DNA from: Deltaproteobacteria bacterium
Lineage (GTDB): Bacteria > Desulfobacterota > Syntrophia > Syntrophales > UBA2185
NCBI GenBank assembly: GCA_026388495.1
Contig: JAPLJQ010000346.1
Coordinates: 1 to 17,028 of the forward strand
Length of the DNA: 17,028 nucleotides
Reading direction: 5' to 3'
Shown here: piece after piece, positions 15,147-17,028 of the stretch
Numbering within the stretch: the first letter of the stretch is position 1
Layout of the letters: each line of letters begins with the position of its first letter
Made by a program: the position numbers and the translations under genes
The notes under the pieces: model-generated
The model's database searches: none
The model's input: the letters and a program-made list of their open reading frames with translations, nothing else
Told to the model about the DNA's origin: nothing

Positions 15147-15871
15147 GTATTTTTGTTATTTGCATACCACTCGATCTGCCGGCAGACACCCCGGAGGATC
15201 TTCACCTCTCTGGATAAGAGCCGCGTCCTGGATAAAAGCCGGCGGATATGCATCATCGAGTAATCGGGATTCTGAGGGTTGAGAAATTCGCTTTTTGTCA
15301 ATAACAGCTTTGCCTGATCATACATGCCTTCCAGTTCTGCCGATGTCGCCAGACGGGGGGTGAACGTTTCCGGATGACCTGCCCGGGAGATGAATATCTC
15401 ATAACAGAGAATCATCACGGCATGAGACAGATTGATGGATTTAAACCGTGACGAGGCGGGAATCGCCACGACCAGATGACAGAAACGCAATTCATCGTTG
15501 GACAGGCCCGTATCTTCGGGCCCGAAGAGCAGGGCCACTTCATTTTCCTGAGATATGTCCGGCAGGCGTTCCGCCATCTCCCGGGGAGAAACAACGGGCC
15601 CCCTTGCATTTCCGCGCCTCGAAGTTGTCCCCACGATGTAATGAAATCCGGCAAGGGCTTCATCGATGTGATCAAAATAACCGATATTGTCCACGATATC
15701 GGCGGCGACATGGGTGGCCATCGTCTTCATTTCTTCCTCTTCGAGATGCTGATTCCCGATGACCATGATTTTTTCGATCCCCATGTTCTTAGCGCACCGG
15801 GCCACGGAACCCACATTCCCCGGATACTTCGGCCGGTTCAAAACGATGGTGATGTTTTCTGTTTTTGTCAT
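15143..15871 (-). CDS. trmJ: TrmH/SpoU-family RNA 2'-O-methyltransferase, TrmJ-like
   Basis: Predicted AdoMet-dependent ribose 2'-O-methyltransferase with the trefoil-knot SPOUT fold, probably acting on tRNA. The 242-residue protein shows motif 1 as N-V-G-S-V-A-R (19-25), motif 2 as L-L-F-G-P-E-D-T-G-L-S (114-124) and motif 3 as I-P-A-S-S-R-F-K-S-I-N-L-S-H-A-V (137-152). The length, the L-N-R-P-K-Y-P-G-N-V-G start and the C-terminal extension match the TrmJ type, which modifies position 32 in the anticodon loop, better than the TrmH or RlmB types. The start codon has no good ribosome binding site and sits in the middle of a perfect 16-bp palindrome. The kdnB gene begins 51 bp downstream. Confidence 0.85.
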   Translation of the reverse strand: MTKTENITIVLNRPKYPGNVGSVARCAKNMGIEKIMVIGNQHLEEEEMKTMATHVAADIVDNIGYFDHIDEALAGFHYIVGTTSRRGNARGPVVSPREMAERLPDISQENEVALLFGPEDTGLSNDELRFCHLVVAIPASSRFKSINLSHAVMILCYEIFISRAGHPETFTPRLATSAELEGMYDQAKLLLTKSEFLNPQNPDYSMMHIRRLLSRTRLLSREVKILRGVCRQIEWYANNKNT

Positions 15872-15878
15872 GACAAAA
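15863..15878. promoter_or_regulatory. Perfect 16-bp palindrome across the trmJ start codon
   Basis: TTTTGTCATGACAAAA is a perfect palindrome with the trmJ ATG at its centre. The half-site TTTTGTCA recurs at 15911-15918, 48 bp away. This could be an operator for a dimeric regulator or an RNA hairpin that hides the start codon. It could also be chance in a T-rich stretch, so the call is tentative. Confidence 0.35.
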
Positions 15879-15956
15879 TACCGGGGCCGACTTTATCACA
15901 AAACACTCTTTTTTGTCACTCTTTCGTGAAACCTTCCCAGAGGGTTTTCCGTTTAT

Positions 15957-16024
15957 ATGAAAATTCCCCCCTCCCTTTATCCCTCCCCCTCGACGGGGGA
16001 GGGAGGGGTGGGGATGATTTTCAT
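15957..16024. repeat. Long imperfect palindrome in the trmJ-alkD intergenic region
   Basis: Inner arms CCCTCCCCC (15981-15989) and GGGGGAGGG (15995-16003) form a perfect 9-bp stem with a TCGAC loop. Outer arms ATGAAAAT (15957-15964) and ATTTTCAT (16017-16024) also pair, with C-rich and G-rich sequence between that pairs partly. The 'CCCTCCCCC...GGGGGAGGG...GTGGGG' pattern is a common intergenic dispersed repeat type in proteobacterial genomes. It may also stop transcription from alkD. Confidence 0.6.
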
Positions 16025-16060
16025 CCTTCGTTGTGCCCACCCCGGGCATGGGGGTTAGTA

Positions 16061-16091
16061 CACATTGCAGGCGGCAGGCGGTTGCAATGTG
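16061..16091. repeat. Second hairpin downstream of alkD
   Basis: CACATTGCA (16061-16069) and TGCAATGTG (16083-16091) are perfect 9-bp inverted repeats around a 13-nt loop rich in GGCGG. It lies just past the alkD stop codon on that strand. There is no T-run, so it is not a classical intrinsic terminator; it may protect the mRNA 3' end or be a repeat element. Confidence 0.5.
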
Positions 16092-16114
16092 GACCGGCGC
16101 CTGCTCCCTCAGCC

Positions 16115-16819
16115 TTAAAGGGTTCCTTTCAGGTATGCGAGCCGTATAGCCTCAGGAAACCGCTCAATTGCATATCTGAGCATGGTTCGCGGCATGCGAC
16201 GGTAATGCTGTTTCAGAAAAGTTTCTTCCGCCGGCATGTCCCGCTTGCCGATCTCCCGAAGCATCCACCCCACGGCCTTGTGTATCAGCTCTTCCGGATC
16301 GGTGAGTAAACGCGCGGCAATCATGATCGTCTCATCGAATTTGCCTTTTTTGATAAAATGGAACGTGGCCATGACGGCAATGCGCCGTTCCCACAGAATG
16401 TTTGAATCGGCCAGGCGCATCAGGGGTTCCTTGTCTCTATCGATGAGAAATCCGCCGACGATGTGTTCCGCCGAAATATCCACCAGGTCCCAGTTGTTGA
16501 TGTGTTTCGTATTTGTCAGATAGAGGGAATAGATTTCGCGCCTCAGGGCCTCATCGCCTTTTGCGAAGCGGCAGACAAGAATCACGAGGGCCAGTTCCCT
16601 GTCTTCATGAAAAGGTGAATGAAGGAGGATTTCCGTATCTTTCAGGGGGATGTTTATATATCTTTTCGCCAGTTCCCGTATCTCCGGGACACGGATGCCC
16701 CTGAAAATGTCGCCCTCGCCATATTCCCCTTTGCCGGTTTTAAAGAACCGCTGGTGGATCGCGGCCCTTTCCGGATCGGCAAGGCGATCCAGTTCTTTCC
16801 GAATTTCTTCAACCATCAT
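16115..16819 (-). CDS. DNA alkylation repair protein, AlkD-like
   Basis: Predicted HEAT-like-repeat DNA glycosylase that removes positively charged alkylated bases such as N3- or N7-alkylpurines. The 234-residue length and all-helical pattern fit AlkD. The residues known in Bacillus AlkD to hold the lesion have clear counterparts: W110 and D114 in I-N-N-W-D-L-V-D, R145/R146 in W-E-R-R-I-A-V, and W185 in K-A-V-G-W-M-L-R-E-I-G. The ATG at 16819 is preceded by GGAG at 8-nt spacing. It is separated from trmJ by 243 bp of palindromic sequence and from the upstream partial gene by about 66 bp. Confidence 0.88.
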   Translation of the reverse strand: MMVEEIRKELDRLADPERAAIHQRFFKTGKGEYGEGDIFRGIRVPEIRELAKRYINIPLKDTEILLHSPFHEDRELALVILVCRFAKGDEALRREIYSLYLTNTKHINNWDLVDISAEHIVGGFLIDRDKEPLMRLADSNILWERRIAVMATFHFIKKGKFDETIMIAARLLTDPEELIHKAVGWMLREIGKRDMPAEETFLKQHYRRMPRTMLRYAIERFPEAIRLAYLKGTL

Positions 16820-16885
16820 GACGTCATCTCCGTTGAATTCAGGAAAATGCCTGTCTCCGTCTTTATTTCCGGTGGGCAGAGAACA

Positions 16886-17028
16886 TCACTGGACGATCAC
16901 GATCCCTGCCAGGGTCCCTTTCGGAATATCCTCCGCTTTCGCAGAACTTCCGATGGGGTAAATGTCCCAGCCAATCCCGGCAGCCATCCGGTAAACGTCG
17001 ATCCCCACCGCTTCCATGGACGGTCTCG
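16886..17028 (-). CDS. C-terminal part of a DUF2284-like metal-binding protein (runs off the window)
   Basis: The minus strand is open from the window edge to a TGA at 16886-16888 and encodes 46 residues. It begins R-P-S-M-E-A-V-G-I-D-V-Y, a block that in DUF2284 proteins follows the last cysteines of the predicted metal-binding region, and it ends with a hydrophobic strand. Function is not established for the family. The start lies outside the window. It is upstream of alkD on the same strand and could be co-transcribed with it. Confidence 0.6.
   Translation of the reverse strand, partial: RPSMEAVGIDVYRMAAGIGWDIYPIGSSAKAEDIPKGTLAGIVIVQ

Noticed and set aside
15476..16309. A 277-codon plus-strand open frame across trmJ, the intergenic repeats and alkD
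   Set aside because: It runs through GC-rich hairpins and antisense to two conserved genes; the low-complexity proline/glycine stretch comes from the repeat.

Overview
The window reads as a piece of a Gram-negative chromosome of roughly 50% GC. It probably comes from a Desulfobacterota (deltaproteobacterial), Syntrophales-like organism. That placement is inference: it rests on the Kdo/heptose LPS genes, the REP-like and 'GTCATTTCGAA...GAAATCT' dispersed repeats, and general codon style. No rRNA, tRNA or marker gene is present to confirm it. All intact genes lie on the minus strand, so transcription runs from high to low coordinates.

Region 1 (about 1-7,880) is a defence/mobile region of lower GC. 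A transposase-like C-terminal fragment on the plus strand (3-119) abuts the 3' end of a Ski2-like helicase (138-2780). The helicase carries the start of a C-terminal PD-(D/E)xK nuclease that stops just after its E-x-K motif. Upstream of it lie the two subunits of a Type III restriction-modification system: Res (2893-5502) and Mod (5495-7816), which overlap by 8 bp. The part of mod between its two methyltransferase motif blocks is markedly AT-rich, as expected if the target recognition domain was exchanged by recombination. A terminator-like hairpin sits about 23 bp upstream of mod.

Region 2 (about 7,880-9,883) holds a class II Fic protein gene (8267-9430) with a good sigma70-type promoter. 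It is surrounded by debris: a 60-codon ORF6N-type protein tail directly after and in frame with the Fic stop, a frameshifted C-terminal coding remnant upstream, a pair of near-identical ~30-bp direct repeats flanking the locus, and REP-like hairpins. This looks like a rearrangement hotspot between the defence genes and the core chromosome.

Region 3 (about 9,884-15,871) is an envelope/LPS cluster: a PlsC-like acyltransferase, then (in transcription order) a TrmJ-like RNA methyltransferase, an iron-type alcohol dehydrogenase (KdnB-like), a DegT-family aminotransferase (KdnA-like), HldD and KdsB. The last four are tightly packed and apparently co-transcribed. The pairing of this dehydrogenase and aminotransferase with kdsB matches the pathway for 8-amino-8-deoxy-Kdo (Kdo8N). 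The predicted chemistry is oxidation and transamination of Kdo at C8, then CMP activation by KdsB, while HldD supplies the heptose for the inner core.

Region 4 (about 15,872-17,028) contains a palindrome-rich intergenic stretch, an AlkD-like DNA alkylation repair gene and the C-terminal end of a DUF2284-like protein that runs off the window.
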